Below, piece after piece: positions 11,346 through 39,288 of a stretch of 64,000 nt of DNA. The stretch covers positions 55,928,230 to 55,992,229 of the forward strand of contig CM051516.1 in NCBI GenBank assembly GCA_028015205.1, written 5' to 3'. Each line of letters starts with the position of its first letter. The first letter of the stretch is position 1. The notes under the pieces were generated by a model that worked only from the letters and a program-made list of their open reading frames with translations, made no database searches and had not been told where the DNA came from. The translations under genes were made by a program, and so were the position numbers. Origin of the DNA: Mytilisepta virgata. Lineage: Eukaryota > Mollusca > Bivalvia > Mytilida > Mytilidae.

Positions 11346-12231
11346 ATGTTAAGTCGAAAACAACGCATAATAATTTATTCGTACGTAAATAAAACAGTAT
11401 ACCCATCCTTTTCCATAAACTGAATAGAACATAATATATCGACTGTATATATCATGTATAATAGTATATCCTGTGTAGATTTTACTAGCATGCAGTCACC
11501 AAGTCATATACATATAAACAATATATTCTGAGGCGTCAGCTATATCGGGAAAACACCCAAATCAAACTACAAGTATCCTCCATCCTTCGTGACTTAAATA
11601 CAACATGAAGTTTTACATATTATCTTTTTTGTGTTTATGTTATCCAACGAGTAGCTTGATTTCAGCAACGCACGGATTGGCATGCATCCAAAGACTACTG
11701 GGTGAATTTAAAGATATAAACGCTTTAGTAACATAGCATGTTGGGTTAGATTGGCATCCTAGATATGATAGGAACTTACTGGTTGGTCAATGGGTTAACA
11801 CACGGTTTTCTAAAAATCCCTTGATTTGGCCACGGTCCAGGAATCTCTAAGGACTGAAACTATGTACGGTAGATAAAAACACACACAAAAAGTCTTACTT
11901 ACATGTAACTGATTAAACGAATTCAAAGCTAGATTTTTCATTGGATCAGAAAGTTTAATTGGAACAAATATAAAAATGTAGATTTCCAGGATTTTGTAAT
12001 TAAATGAACACCCGCTATATTGAAAGAATTGAAGAACCGTAAATTATTGTCCGTCTCCGGCTTAGATATCTGACAAATTTCAGTTTCAGAACATTGATAC
12101 TATAGAAAAAGACCAAACAGTTAAACTCCTGTCCATGCCGAAGCGTCCTTTGTGAGACCAAAAATCAGACAAGGTAGGATGATTTTCAATTCAACATAAT
12201 CTATGTATCAGAACAAAGGAAAACTTTTAAC

Positions 12232-12293
<62 letters not shown>
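12232..12293. repeat. (TG)n(TA)n microsatellite
   Basis: A short TG run followed by about 26 TA units. The translated Tyr/Ile repeat frame over it is not a gene. Confidence 0.95.
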
Positions 12294-12296
<3 letters not shown>

Positions 12297-12889
12297 CGTT
12301 TGAAAAAATTTTTCTTGATGATTAAATTTTTCAATTTTTTTCTTTATGGTCATTCCACAGTATTCTCATTGATACTGGAACATATAGTTTCTTTTTCAGT
12401 AATAATTGTAAAACAATAACCCTATCTATATTGAGCATTCATTGGCCCAAACGGAGCTATGCTTGTATAAGCACCTCGTTAGAAGTGTTATCACGTGACT
12501 GAGGTTATTTCTTTATAGACAAAAAAAAATGCAGTCAATCCTTAATTAACATCACATTTTCATAGACTATAAATACCAAACCTTGCATTCATTTATTCCA
12601 AAATTAAATAGTTATTCGTGTAGACCTATTTTTAATAATGTATGCAGCATTTGTGCAAAAGTATAAACTTTAATATCAACGGCATTGAATCTCTTGATTT
12701 TAAGAAAAATAAAAATACTCTTACAAAAGAGACAAAAAAAGACTTAAAATATGAACATGAAAAAAAATTTTCAATAAATTAAACACGTTTGATGAATTGA
12801 AGTAAATATATTGTTTTTATACAGTAAAATAAAAACAGAATATGATGTTGGGCAATATATGTATAAATTGCGCAATTCTGAATTTAGAT

Positions 12890-13175
12890 CCCTGATGTGT
12901 AATTAGTGATCATTTCCTGAAAATCGAAAGAGGAAGATCGATGCAAGAAAATTGGAAGAAAATGGTTTTGTAAAGGAAATAAAATGCATTTTTTCTTTGA
13001 TTGTACTTTAAATTCTGAACCGAGAGAAAAATTACTCCAAAATTGTGAAAATACCGTAATAATATTTCTAACATAGAAGATAAATCCAAACTTATTATGT
13101 TATAGACAGATGAAAATCTTTAGTTCCTTCATCAAAAAGTCTTTGTTACTGAGGAGGACAGACTGCATGAATACT
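12890..13175 (+). mobile_element. Degenerate LINE 3' tail
   Basis: Fragments in shifting frames match the end of CR1/L2-like ORF2: LKIERGRSMQENWKK near 12918, MHFFFDCTLNSEPREKLLQ near 12984-13042 (the zinc-knuckle region HF..DC..), and TEEDRLHEY near 13150. The Tc1 element begins about 40 bases further on. Confidence 0.55.
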
Positions 13176-13216
13176 GTATAGGTAGATTTGATTCTGTTTT
13201 TGATGCTTTATATATA

Positions 13217-13241
13217 CACTCTCTCAAAAAAGAAACGCAAC
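13217..13241 (+). repeat. Left terminal inverted repeat of the Tc1 element
   Basis: 25 bases, 24 of which match the complement of the right end; flanked by TA. Confidence 0.9.
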
Positions 13242-13545
13242 ATCAGATTATCTTTTTGAAATATTATTTTTCCGGACAAATAACCAATAAATATCAAAAT
13301 ATATGTACACATGATCATAATTACACCTTCATAAAAAGTTTCCAGGTACAATCATTTAAATTCATCCACCCGTAAACGACTTTGGTCGCAATCTGGGACA
13401 CCCTACGATTTACGCATTGCCAAAAACTGGGTCGACTTTCACGTGCAAATCATGGGTTATTTTTTAGCTCAGTCAGTCGGTATAAAAACCCGGTATTTCT
13501 TTTCATGAATGCATTCGTAAAATAAAATTCTGATGAGGTGACGCT

Positions 13546-14553
13546 ATGCCAAGGTTAGACGCTGCTACCCGGAATATCGCTATCGGACGACTAGAGGCCG
13601 GAGAATCACAGAATGCTGTTGCTGTAACGTACAATGTTCATCGTAGCACAATTTCACGCCTTTGGGGACGCTACCTGCAGCTTGGTACTACGACAGATCG
13701 GCCACGTTCAGGGCGCCCGCGTGTTACAACCAGGGCGCAAGATCGTTACATCAGACTTTTCCATCTGCGGAATAGGACTATTGCTGCAACAGAAACAGCT
13801 GTAAACGTCCCTGGGTTGCGCCGTATATCAGCACAGACAGTACGCAATCGGTTACGTTCTCATGGATTGAGGGCAAGAAGACCTTACTTTGGAGCAACAC
13901 TGAGACGCCAACACCGCCGAGCGAGGGTTAGATGGTGTACTACAGTTCGTGCATGGAATTTACAGAACTGGAGAAGAGTATGGTTCAGCGATGAGTCACG
14001 TTTTCAACTGGAAAAGCGAGATGGTCGCATACGTGTGTATAGGCGCCGAAACGAACGTTTTGCGCAAAACTGTGTTGTGGAGAGAGACAATTTTGGCGGA
14101 GGCAGTGTTATGATGTGGGCCGCTATTTCTTATGCCAGAAACACACAGCTGATACATATCCAAGGCAATCTGAACGCTGTTAGGTATAGAGACGAAATTT
14201 TACGACCTCATTTATTGCCCGTAATTGACATTCGGAGAGACATTTTTCAGCACGACAATGCCCGACCACATACAGCACGTGTAACAGTAGACTTTTTAGA
14301 ACAACAGAATGTCAATGTGATCCGTTGGATGTCACGATCACCCGATCTTAATCCAATTGAACATTTGTGGGATGAAGTGGATCGGCGCGTGCGCCAACGA
14401 CAACCACCACCGCAAAATCTGCAACAATTACAGCAGGCACTTCAGTTTGAGTGGCAAAGGATACCGCGTGTTCGAACTCAGCGTTTAATTCAATCTATGC
14501 CAAGAAGAGTCGGGGCTGTGTTACAAGCAAATGGTGGACATACCAGATATTGA
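13546..14553 (+). CDS. Tc1-family transposase, DD34E, apparently intact
   Basis: 335 residues, the usual size for Tc1 transposases, with ATG start and TGA stop and no internal disruption. Residues 1-110 form the bipartite paired-like DNA-binding region: a first helix-turn-helix (ATRNIAIGRLEAGE, then NVHRSTISRLW), the GRPR AT-hook-like linker (RSGRPRVTTRAQ, about 54-65), then a second HTH. The catalytic triad is D149 (WFSDESRF), D237 (FQHDNARPHTA) and E272 (SPDLNPIEHLWDEV); 34 residues separate the last two, which defines DD34E. The protein cuts and pastes the element by binding the terminal repeats. All three catalytic residues are present, so it may be active. It does not relate to host genes nearby. 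Confidence 0.95.
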   Translation: MPRLDAATRNIAIGRLEAGESQNAVAVTYNVHRSTISRLWGRYLQLGTTTDRPRSGRPRVTTRAQDRYIRLFHLRNRTIAATETAVNVPGLRRISAQTVRNRLRSHGLRARRPYFGATLRRQHRRARVRWCTTVRAWNLQNWRRVWFSDESRFQLEKRDGRIRVYRRRNERFAQNCVVERDNFGGGSVMMWAAISYARNTQLIHIQGNLNAVRYRDEILRPHLLPVIDIRRDIFQHDNARPHTARVTVDFLEQQNVNVIRWMSRSPDLNPIEHLWDEVDRRVRQRQPPPQNLQQLQQALQFEWQRIPRVRTQRLIQSMPRRVGAVLQANGGHTRY

Positions 14554-14714
14554 CAATTTATGAGTGATTTATTGACAATATGTGACAAACTGTGATATTC
14601 CAAGGTAAAAGAACTCATGAACAAGAAGTGTGCCAATTTTTGCATTCCTGTGTAAATTATTTATATCATAAATTATGAAAATAATATATGAAGTAAATTT
14701 CCTATTTTCTGTAC

Positions 14715-14739
14715 GTTGCGTTTCTTTTTTGAGAGAGTA
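14715..14739 (-). repeat. Right terminal inverted repeat of the Tc1 element
   Basis: Inverted copy of the left end; followed by TA at 14740-14741. Confidence 0.9.
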
Positions 14740-14741
14740 TA

Positions 14742-15650
14742 TTATGTGTGGGTGTGGATGTGTATGTGACATGGGTGTGTGTGTGTGTGTTTGTTTTTGT
14801 GTGTGTTCAACCCTTCCAGGTATAATTGTGCTCAATAAAGAACCTTATTAACTGGTTATGTAAAATATGTTTAAAATTGCCCATTCAATACTAGATGTCC
14901 AGAGTTAATAAAGATCAACAACTGGAACAATACGGAAAAACAGGTTCAATACGGAAAACCCGGCTCAATATGGAAAAACATATTTGGATTTATAAACTTG
15001 TTTGTTTGATATTTTTGGTGACTGTTTTATTTAGTGTTTTTCTTGTCACATCAGTCATCACTGAATGACCTGTGTTACAGATGTTATCAATCTTTAGCCA
15101 GGGTCATTCTAATGATATGGGACAGGAATTAAGTTCCAAAAGACGATTACTGGAATCTAAAATTATAGAAACATGGTAAAATGGGTTTTGTCACTGGATC
15201 AAATAATGACATATTTTGAATATCTGCCTTGACATTTATAAGACACGTGACATATTTGTATTGTTATTTAAGAAATTATTGTTAGCATTTTATCGTATAT
15301 ATGACACGTAAATACAGATTATTAAGCAATATTTGATTTTCATTAAACTGCATTAAAAAGAGGATAGGCAATGGGTTATATTGATTCTGGTAAAAGTTTG
15401 TAAATTAAATCAATTTTTGGAACCAACCTTTTTGAAAAATATCGAAGCATAAAATTTGGATACTCCCTCAAATCAACTGATACAAATAAAAATAATATGA
15501 ATTGAACTCCTTTGTGGGTATGTAACTCGTGAGCCTGTGCTAATCAAATTTTTCAAATAATTGATACCTTTTCAAGTTTTTGCCATGTAAAATCATTTCT
15601 TCTAGATCTGAAAAAATTGCCAGAAAGAAAATTGTGAATACCCATGCAGG
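14742..15650. other. Intergenic stretch
   Basis: Starts with a TG-rich patch (about 14745-14810), then short repeats of CAATACGGAAAA near 14925-14970. No gene recognised. Confidence 0.35.
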
Positions 15651-15932
15651 GAACGTCAGGGGCGGGTCCAGGTCCCCCCCCCCTTTTAAAAAAAAACTAT
15701 CGTAATCTGCTTATATTGTATTGAATATGGCAATTTATCATATTCATTAATTAAACACATACTCTAAAATACACATGCTCCAAGTCAAGAACCGTTACAT
15801 TTGTGCATTTCACAAATATTTTGTTTTTTTAGCAAAAAAAAAGGTCCAAAAAATTTTTCGCCTCGCTCCGCTCGCCGAAAATTTTATTATACGACCCCCC
15901 TTTCAAATATCCTGGAAACGCCCCTGAACGTC
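15651..15932. mobile_element. MITE with GC-rich inverted ends and C/G homopolymer
   Basis: Left end GAACGTCAGGGGCGGGTCCA (15651) pairs with the right end CCTGGAAACGCCCCTGAACG (to 15932). The left end runs into a C tract and the right end carries CCCCCC. A related element lies at 20988-21165. Confidence 0.75.
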
Positions 15933-17499
15933 TCATTTTCCTCATAACCTCCACTTTTATCCGATTGGATCAAGGGATCATATAATACTTTCTATACAGT
16001 TCCTGTTGGATCGAGAAAAATTAATTCTAAGAAAGATAATTTATCAGTTGAAATAATTTATGTGTCGATTGTGAAAAAATTCTCCGGTAGAACAAATAGA
16101 TTAGGAAGTTTCATTTACAAAATTCTTTACTAAATAAAAAGATTTGACGTAAAAGAAGACAGACTTTTAATTTACCAGTCATGTTTATACTTTATCGTGT
16201 AAGTAATATTAAACGGTTCATCAATAAGCCTTGGTTGAAACACCGCTGTTATTCTAAAAATAGCACGAAGTGTGACTTAGCGTTGAATGGATATTGGTCT
16301 AAGAGTCACGAACAACATTGCCTTGAGGGTCAAGATGTGGTTACTTCCCTTACGTTTCTTGTTATTTCTTAATTACGAGGTAAAATAATTGGAATAAGAA
16401 TTTTATCTAAAATGATATCACAGGGATAAAGGAAGCATTCCCGTTAAGGTAAGTAAAATGTATCTTAATTTTAAAATCTATTAACAATAAAATTACGTTT
16501 AAATGCTAACTGTCACGTAAAGTTGTTTGAAAGTGGGACGAGTAATTTTGATGAAATGTGGTGATTTATTCTGGATGAATTTATGAAATATATTATTTAA
16601 ATTCGATCACATTTTTAAAATTGGATGCTATGTATATATTTTATAAAGGGGGGGGGGGGCAAGAAATAAATTTAAGAAAAGGCAGCTAGATTCCTATATA
16701 TTGCAAAAGCAAATAATGGGTCTGGGAAAAGAAAGTGGTGCGCTTTAACGAAAAGAAGGCCCGTGGATGGTGTGATGAAAAACATATTCCAGGATCATAT
16801 ACATTGTACTTACAACCCCCCCCCCCCCCTTCCCCTTTTTCCTCCTTAAATATCAAATTATTACAAATTGCTAACAATTTTAACATTCGTACATATTAGA
16901 AAAGTTAATCGAGGGTCTGGGAGAGGGAATCTCAAATTCTGTATTCTTTACATTTTGTACCAGTTACTCTGGTTAATTAAAAAAAATATGCCTATTCTGC
17001 AAAATCTTATGGGGTTGAAATTTTTGTCAGAAATTCAATATTTGAAAGATAAATTTATTAAGCTATTATTAGTGCGAGTGTATAAATGTATGTCTACTAA
17101 AAAGGTTGTTTAAAAGTATGAATGTATATATAATATAATTTTAGCTAGACCAATTTCCTCATTCTTTACATAAGTTATATTGTTTAATTATGGATTTTGT
17201 CCATATATTCTCTTTTATTATTAAAATAAATTATTATTTATATTATAGAGTATCAATTTTCTCTATTTTAGACCATTATTCTCTTGTCTATAAACGGAAA
17301 CTTATAACAAATTTTGCTCACGATTTTCCAACACCTGTTTCGCTCATCTTGCCAAATGCCCAAAGTGAGCTATAGTTATCGCGCACCGTCCGTCCGCGTC
17401 CTTAAAACTTTCACATTTGGACTTTTTCTGGAGTTTCTTGAGCCGTATTAACTCAAACTCTGCATGGAGTATCCGTGGAATATATGTATATTACATGTA
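15933..17499. other. Intergenic stretch
   Basis: AT-rich; contains a G run near 16649 and a C run near 16816 that may be the two ends of another decayed element. Sequence near 17380-17480 (CGTCCGTCCGCGTCC) resembles the edge of a dispersed intronic repeat. No gene recognised. Confidence 0.35.
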
Positions 17500-17900
17500 T
17501 TAAGGATGATCGCTGGTCTAATAGGAAATAAATAGGATTTGAGATAGGTGTTTTAGTTTGAGAGAACATTTGAATAGTATAAACAAATAAGCGGAAAAAA
17601 GATATAGGTTCATGTGCTCATTTTAGAGCTATAAAGCGTTGGAAGTTTGCAGGAAATAGGTTTTCTCTGGATTTTTCATTGTCTTTGCTTTGGCAACTTC
17701 AGTCTCTCAAACATGTATGAAAAAATAAGAAGGATTTCATAAAATTTTGTCAAATGCCATTTTAAGGTATATATGATTGAATTATAAAAGAAAAAGTGGG
17801 GGTTCATGGGCAAACAGTTTAATGTTTAAGATATGGATAAAACCCGAGGATTCAGAAAATCTGACAAAAAGACCAAAACATGGCCAGCAAGCATCCTTAA
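17500..17900. mobile_element. Non-autonomous element with TTAAGGATG ends
   Basis: The left end TTAAGGATGATCGCTGGTC (17500) is matched in inverted form at the right, GGCCAGCAAGCATCCTTAA (to 17900). The TTAA at both outermost positions could be a duplicated target of the piggyBac type, or part of the terminal repeat. No coding capacity. Confidence 0.6.
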
Positions 17901-19014
17901 ATGAGTGTTTTGATATAACATGTACTGATTAAGTGTAAGTACGGTTGTAACTATATAATTGTCCGAGACTGTACGAGGACATATAATGCAGGATTATGAC
18001 ATAATACCTTTATCAATCAATGTATTGACAAAAGCTGCAAGACAAAATAATACAACAACATAAACTTGAGTCCAGAGACCACAATTTTGCACAAGGACAC
18101 CAGACTGAATCAATATTAAAAATTAATGATACCTTTGTTCACAAATGTGATAGCAAAGGTGTCCGAAAAACAAAAACAGTATCAGAGTTTGATGGTACAC
18201 TTAGGTTGTTTTAATACAGACGATAAGATCAGATTTAAATGATATTATTGTAGTTTAAACCAAGTAAATATATGGCTTTATAAAGACCAGTTTTTCAAGC
18301 TGTATTAGACTTGTTTTCCTGTATTAGACTTCTTTTATTGACCAGATAGTTTTAATTTTATTTCAAAATATTGGTTAATATGAAATAGTATTAATACATG
18401 TTGAGGTGTAGTGCATATTGATTTGTTTCCGGATATTTTTGTTGATTTAAAATGAGATACAAACATGCCTATTGTTTTTCCTATTATCTAATTTATATAA
18501 CAGTAAATATGTGATATTGTGGTCTTATCATAAAGGTGACATGTACTTTATACAACTGCACAAGATGATTTTGATCACGTTTTTACATAATCTTAGCGAT
18601 TAAAAACGTGCACATGTTAGTATAGTCAGCAGAGGATAGGACTATATCAGGAAATTAGGTTGAGCAACATTTACCTTACTAATAAGTATTGTTATGCATG
18701 CATTGAATGATGCTGTCGTATCAAGTTCTATAGTAAGTACTATACAGTGCGTGATAGACATGACATAAACACAACAATGAAACAAGAGGCATCAGTTCGA
18801 AAGATAGTTCTACTACATGTACAGAAACTGTAGAAGAAATAATAAAAACTCATGAGAAAAAGGAAAAATGGAACTACATGAAGGGGTTTTTAAAATTGTA
18901 ACATTCGTGTATCCTTGGATGGGCAGTGGAACTTAATGTCTTGTATGTATTTGGACTTTTGTGGCTGATTTTCGTTATAGGATTAATAGATTAAACTTGA
19001 AGTTTATCTATTAC
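17901..19014. other. Intergenic stretch
   Basis: AT-rich; nothing recognisable. Confidence 0.3.
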
Positions 19015-19146
19015 AAGAAAAATATCCTAGAATCGTCATAAGTTAATAAATTCAGATCTAGCTATCACAGACTTTGTCCCACTTGTAACTTGGTGGAAGA
19101 CAAGACTCATTTTCTACTACATCTTCGTACTTGCTCCTAATTTTCG
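19015..19146 (+). mobile_element. LINE C-terminal zinc-knuckle fragment
   Basis: In one frame near 19048-19140 the strand reads KFRSSYHRLCPTCNLVEDK then THFLLHL, the typical last motif of CR1/L2-like ORF2 (C-x2-C with VEDExHFLL). It is bounded by stops and is a relic. Confidence 0.6.
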
Positions 19147-19422
19147 TTCGGTTGTTTATATGTCGTGCTTGGGACACATTGCGAGACATCATTTTTGCTA
19201 AATTAGAATCATTTTCTTTTTTATCATTGTCACCAGTCGAAAAACAAAAATTATAATTTAAATCAGAAACCTGAACTATCGGTTGTTAGTACCTTCATAA
19301 AACAATCGTGAGATAGAAAGGTTCTCGTCAGTGAAAGTTATACTTTTTATAAATCAATTTTCAGTTGTATTTGTTCAACTATACACTGTATTTATATTTT
19401 TGTGTTTTGCCGTTGACCCTTG

Positions 19423-20158
19423 GGGGCCGGTCAAAATTTATCAAGGCATGGGACCGATGCACAACTTCAATGAACTATTAAAAAAGTTGCTGTCATATGG
19501 TTATACAAACGAAGAGAATGGGATGTCTCATTTTATTGTGTAACAAAAAAAAGTTGATATCCCATGACCAATGTGTCAGAAAAGCATATACTTCATTCAA
19601 ATCATACAGACCTGTAGTATGATAAGAATGCCTCTTTGGATGCTGTTTCAGCATTGTAACACCTATCTGTTTTACAAGAAAAATAACTTGATAATGTCTC
19701 ATGTTCAGTTTGCCACTTATGATTCCTTTTTTTTTTTTTTTTGAATCTTTGAGTAACGTCCCTTTCACAAGAGAGTAGATATTCGCGGTTTCTTATGCGT
19801 AAACTGACCCAAACCAGGTTATATCGTATAACCTGTTCAAAAATTGGAAACATTCCTCATAGTTTAATTTCCAGACAGAAGTACAATGATTCCTCGATTC
19901 AAGCATCAATAATTACGACATGGGACTCCCGACTATTTAAATTTACAAGTCATGTTTTTTTTGCAATTGGCAGATTAATCCGTTGTCGATGTCATAAGAT
20001 CAAACCGGGTTATACCGAATAACCAATGTTGCTCTATGCTGTTCAGCCAATTAAAATTCAGTATTCAAATTAAATTATTGGAAATTGTGCTTTAAAAAAT
20101 TTCATGTCCTATGTCAATTTGCAACAGTCCCATGCCTTGATAAATTTTGACCGGTCCC
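19423..20158. mobile_element. Element bounded by 32-base inverted repeats
   Basis: 19423-19454 and 20127-20158 are reverse complements with one mismatch (left GGGGCCGGTCAAAATTTATC, then AAGGCATGGGAC). The interior has palindromes around GGTTATATCGTATAACC (about 19818) and GGGTTATACCGAATAACC (about 20007) and a T run near 19730. No transposase is present and no target duplication is evident, so this is a non-autonomous element or a large foldback. Confidence 0.75.
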
Positions 20159-20987
20159 TATTTTTAACAGAATGTTGTTTATATATGCAAGAGTCGAAAA
20201 CAGTTTGCCATTCAAACTTTATATGCGAATTATTCGTATGACGAGACATTGTTCAAAGGACTTTGCAACTGAGGTGGGAGAGGGGCAAAAATTCACATTT
20301 AGTTTTTTTTGGTCTGGATGCAAATTTATGTGAAATTGTAAATTTCCTTGATACTTAGATACTGCTAAAGTTAAAAAAAGTTCAAATAAGCACATAAATA
20401 TGTCCGTATTTAACTTTAGTTACATGGAAGATCCGGTTTTCTAAATGTTACAATTTTACTTGGATAACTTTCCTGTCAGATTATTATCTTAATTAGAAAC
20501 ACATTTTAATATTTTTTTATTTAATATGATGTTTTGTCATTATCCTATACCCTTTTATACGTATTATTTCATTTCCGTATGAAGTAAGTACATAAAAGTC
20601 ACTGCATTTTCAACTTCTGAGACCCCCTACACCACCTCCACCAAAGACACAATCGTCTTTGGATATATTGAGTGATTTTTTATGTTGTAACTTTAGTATT
20701 GAACCCACTGTAAAATAAATTATACAAACATATTTTACTCAGTTCTCGAACCCTCCAATATATATACCAGTCTTGGTAATACTGCAAGTGGAATGTGGGG
20801 TAAATTGCCCATGAGACAAAAGCTCGATGTAAGCAGATACCAAGAATAACAAAGAGCGCAACATTCAACAACGAGTAGAAATCGAGCTGACTGGTTAACT
20901 CCTATTACCCCCCCCCCCAATGAATATAAAGTAAACAATTGTGTGAAACCACCAATTATCTAAAAAAAAAAAATACACCCTTATTGG
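20159..20987. other. Intergenic stretch
   Basis: Nothing supportable; a C run near 20909. Confidence 0.3.
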
Positions 20988-21165
20988 AGTGGATTCAGGA
21001 TTTCTGAAAGGGGGCGTAAAATTTAGAATTGAAAAATGACTGAATGTTTTTGACGATTTTATGCTTAAAAATCATTCATATCGAAAAAAAATGTTTGGCG
21101 ATCAAAGGGGGCGTATGCCCTCTACGCCCCCCCCCCCTTCCCCCCTTTCAGCTGGATCCACCACT
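20988..21165. mobile_element. MITE with GGATTCAGG-type ends and C tract
   Basis: Left end AGTGGATTCAGGATTTCTGA then AAGGGGG; the right end is C-rich, then CCCCTTTCAGCTGGATCCAC. Reverse-complemented, the right end gives the same AGTGG.GGATCCAG.TGAAAGGGG pattern. The C run near 21127 is the terminal repeat itself. Confidence 0.65.
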
Positions 21166-21945
21166 GCTTATCCCAAAAAGTGAAAATACACAAATAAGAC
21201 AACATGCAGCCACTGAACAGGTTCCCGAGTTGGGACAGACGCAACATGTGAATTGGTTAAACCGGTTTCAGGCTTGAGCATTAATGTAAGTTTGAAATGA
21301 TAAAATGATTGGCAAAATTCTCCGAGAGGAATGTCTAGTAAGACTAATATTTCCAGATATTGTCATACAGTACTGTGAAAAAATATTCCTCATATTATTT
21401 TGTTAAACAAAACTTTAAGCTTTTGTTTATAACAATCGAAAAAAACGGGAAATTATCTCCCACTCAAAATCGCCTTGTTATCTGAAGCGTGCCTGTTACT
21501 GGTTGACATTTTATCGTTTCCAAGCATTATATTTTTAAATATACAATCAAAATTTTTGTGTTTTTTCGGATTTTTTTCTGTTTCTGGATCTGATAAATAT
21601 TTGGTATATATGTGGGAATAACATTTGTTGAATATACATGTATCAATAATAGTCCTTAATGAGGTATAGTTTATTTTACATAACATTGTCATGAAGTAGT
21701 TGTCGATCACAATTTGACAGCTGATCATAAGAGACAATGTATATATTTGTATTTACATACCTTCTACATTAGTCTACAATAATTCAGTCATGCGGGTAAA
21801 TTTTCTCTGAAAATTTACATGGACCATCTAGCTGTTCAAAAACAACTGTCTCTTCTACATCTACAACAATCTAATTTTACCTGCGTCACCAACGGTGAAA
21901 GTAAGTCTATTAACCGCTCGAGTCCATCCATCACGCTTAGGGGTA
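21166..21945. other. Intergenic stretch
   Basis: No gene or defined repeat recognised. Confidence 0.3.
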
Positions 21946-22275
21946 CAAACCTTGTGTAATCTGAAACTCGGACTGTATTTAACCAATATTTTTAAAACTC
22001 TGCATAGTGTTTATATACATATTGAAGATGTGCACCTCCTATTTTGGACAAATTTGACAAATTTTTACTGTGAAATTTTGCATGTTGAACTTATCCATTT
22101 TTCAGCAATACATGCTATGAACGGTACATACTTTGTGTAATCTGTAACTCAGACTGTATTGAACCAATATTTTTCAAACTTTGCATAGTGTTTATATACA
22201 TATTGAAGATTTGCACCTCCTATTTTGGCCAGATTTGACAAATTTTTACTATGAATTTTTGCATGCGATGCGACT
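21946..22275. repeat. Two-copy tandem repeat, about 182-base unit
   Basis: The block starting TGTGTAATCTGAAACTCGGA near 21953 recurs near 22135, followed in both by CATAGTGTTTATATACATAT and CACCTCCTATTTTGG. Confidence 0.8.
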
Positions 22276-22599
22276 CTTTTTGTTTCGTATAGGTGTATAT
22301 ATTGCCAGTCTCAAAGATATGCTTGTGTCTGTTTTATTTTCATTTGTTCCAGTTTTAAACATAGCTTATTAATGTTGCTTTTATTTTGCTTGTCCTGTAT
22401 ATATGTTATAGTCGGTTGAAAGAGCTAATATAGCTCATGTTATTTGTTGTATGTACATATGTGCCGACTTTAAATAACATTTACTTACTAACTTACTTAA
22501 TTACTCATATATAACATTTGTTATATATGTTCATGATGTTTTTAGTAATTTAGATAAATATCACGTCATTTTACTTATTTGACGTCATAATATATTTAC

Positions 22600-23025
22600 T
22601 AGCTACCATGCTGTTTTAGGGCTATCTAGCCCTACGTAGGAGCTACGCCCGGGGGCTGGGGTAAACTCCCTATGTATACCTACATGGAGATGTGCGGAAA
22701 ATTTTGGTGGGTTTTTCATGATTTTTGGTAATAATTCGGGGTGTGTTTTGAAAAACTAATATTTATTCAGGTTGTATTTACACAAACTTTGAGTGCTATT
22801 CAATTTCCCAGATATTTGTATATAAACATTAGTATTAGTTCGGGCGTGCTTTTTCGATATAGCTGTTTTTCGGGTAGATATTTTCATCAAAATTATTTTT
22901 TCCGGTATATTATTGACATGAATTCTAGTATTTGCTCGGGTACCTTTCTTAGGCCATTTCCGCACACCCCCGTCAAATATCCAGAGAGTAACCCCCCCCC
23001 CCCCCCCCCCCCCCCCCCGGGAAGC
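22600..23025. repeat. Degenerate inverted-ended repeat with a 27-base C run
   Basis: GTGCGGAAAATTT near 22694 faces CATTTCCGCACAC near 22956, and GGGGTAAACTCCCT near 22657 faces GAGAGTAACCCC near 22984. The C run spans 22992-23018 inside the right end. Likely another GC-ended MITE. Confidence 0.5.
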
Positions 23026-23357
23026 GATGATATTGAACGCAAATAGTAACCCAGTCTATCATATAAAAATACTTATAGATTCTAAAATTATTAGACAGGG
23101 AGTTGTAGCAATTCTATAATTTTCAGTATTTCGTTCAAAATCTGCAGATGTAACAATACAGTAGAGCATATATTTTACCTCTGAAATTACCTATCGCACC
23201 AATATGTTACCATGTCATTTAATGTGAACGGGTCTGTTCGTATTATATTAGCCAAACCGGATAAACTGCCACCTAGTGGTTAAATCATACAAATAAATAA
23301 ATATGTTAAATTACACGGAAAAGATGCGACAACAACGTAAATTATGGTCGTTATACG

Positions 23358-39288
<15,931 letters not shown>

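Larger units (their letters stand above)
10566..12889. other. Intergenic stretch with two simple repeats
   Basis: No gene is supported. It contains the 36-base tandem near 11236 and the TA microsatellite near 12240, listed separately. Confidence 0.35.
13217..14739 (+). mobile_element. Complete Tc1/mariner transposon, 1523 bases
   Basis: The left terminal repeat at 13217-13241 (CACTCTCTC, six A, GAAACGCAAC) and the right one at 14715-14739 are inverted copies with one difference at the outermost base. TA dinucleotides lie at both outer edges (13215-13216 and 14740-14741), the expected TA target duplication. One uninterrupted transposase gene lies between. Short 25-base ends and an intact ORF suggest recent activity. 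GC content in the transposase is clearly higher than in the surrounding DNA. Confidence 0.93.

Noticed and set aside
12237..12419. 60-residue frame with Tyr/Ile repeats
   Set aside because: Translation of a TA microsatellite.
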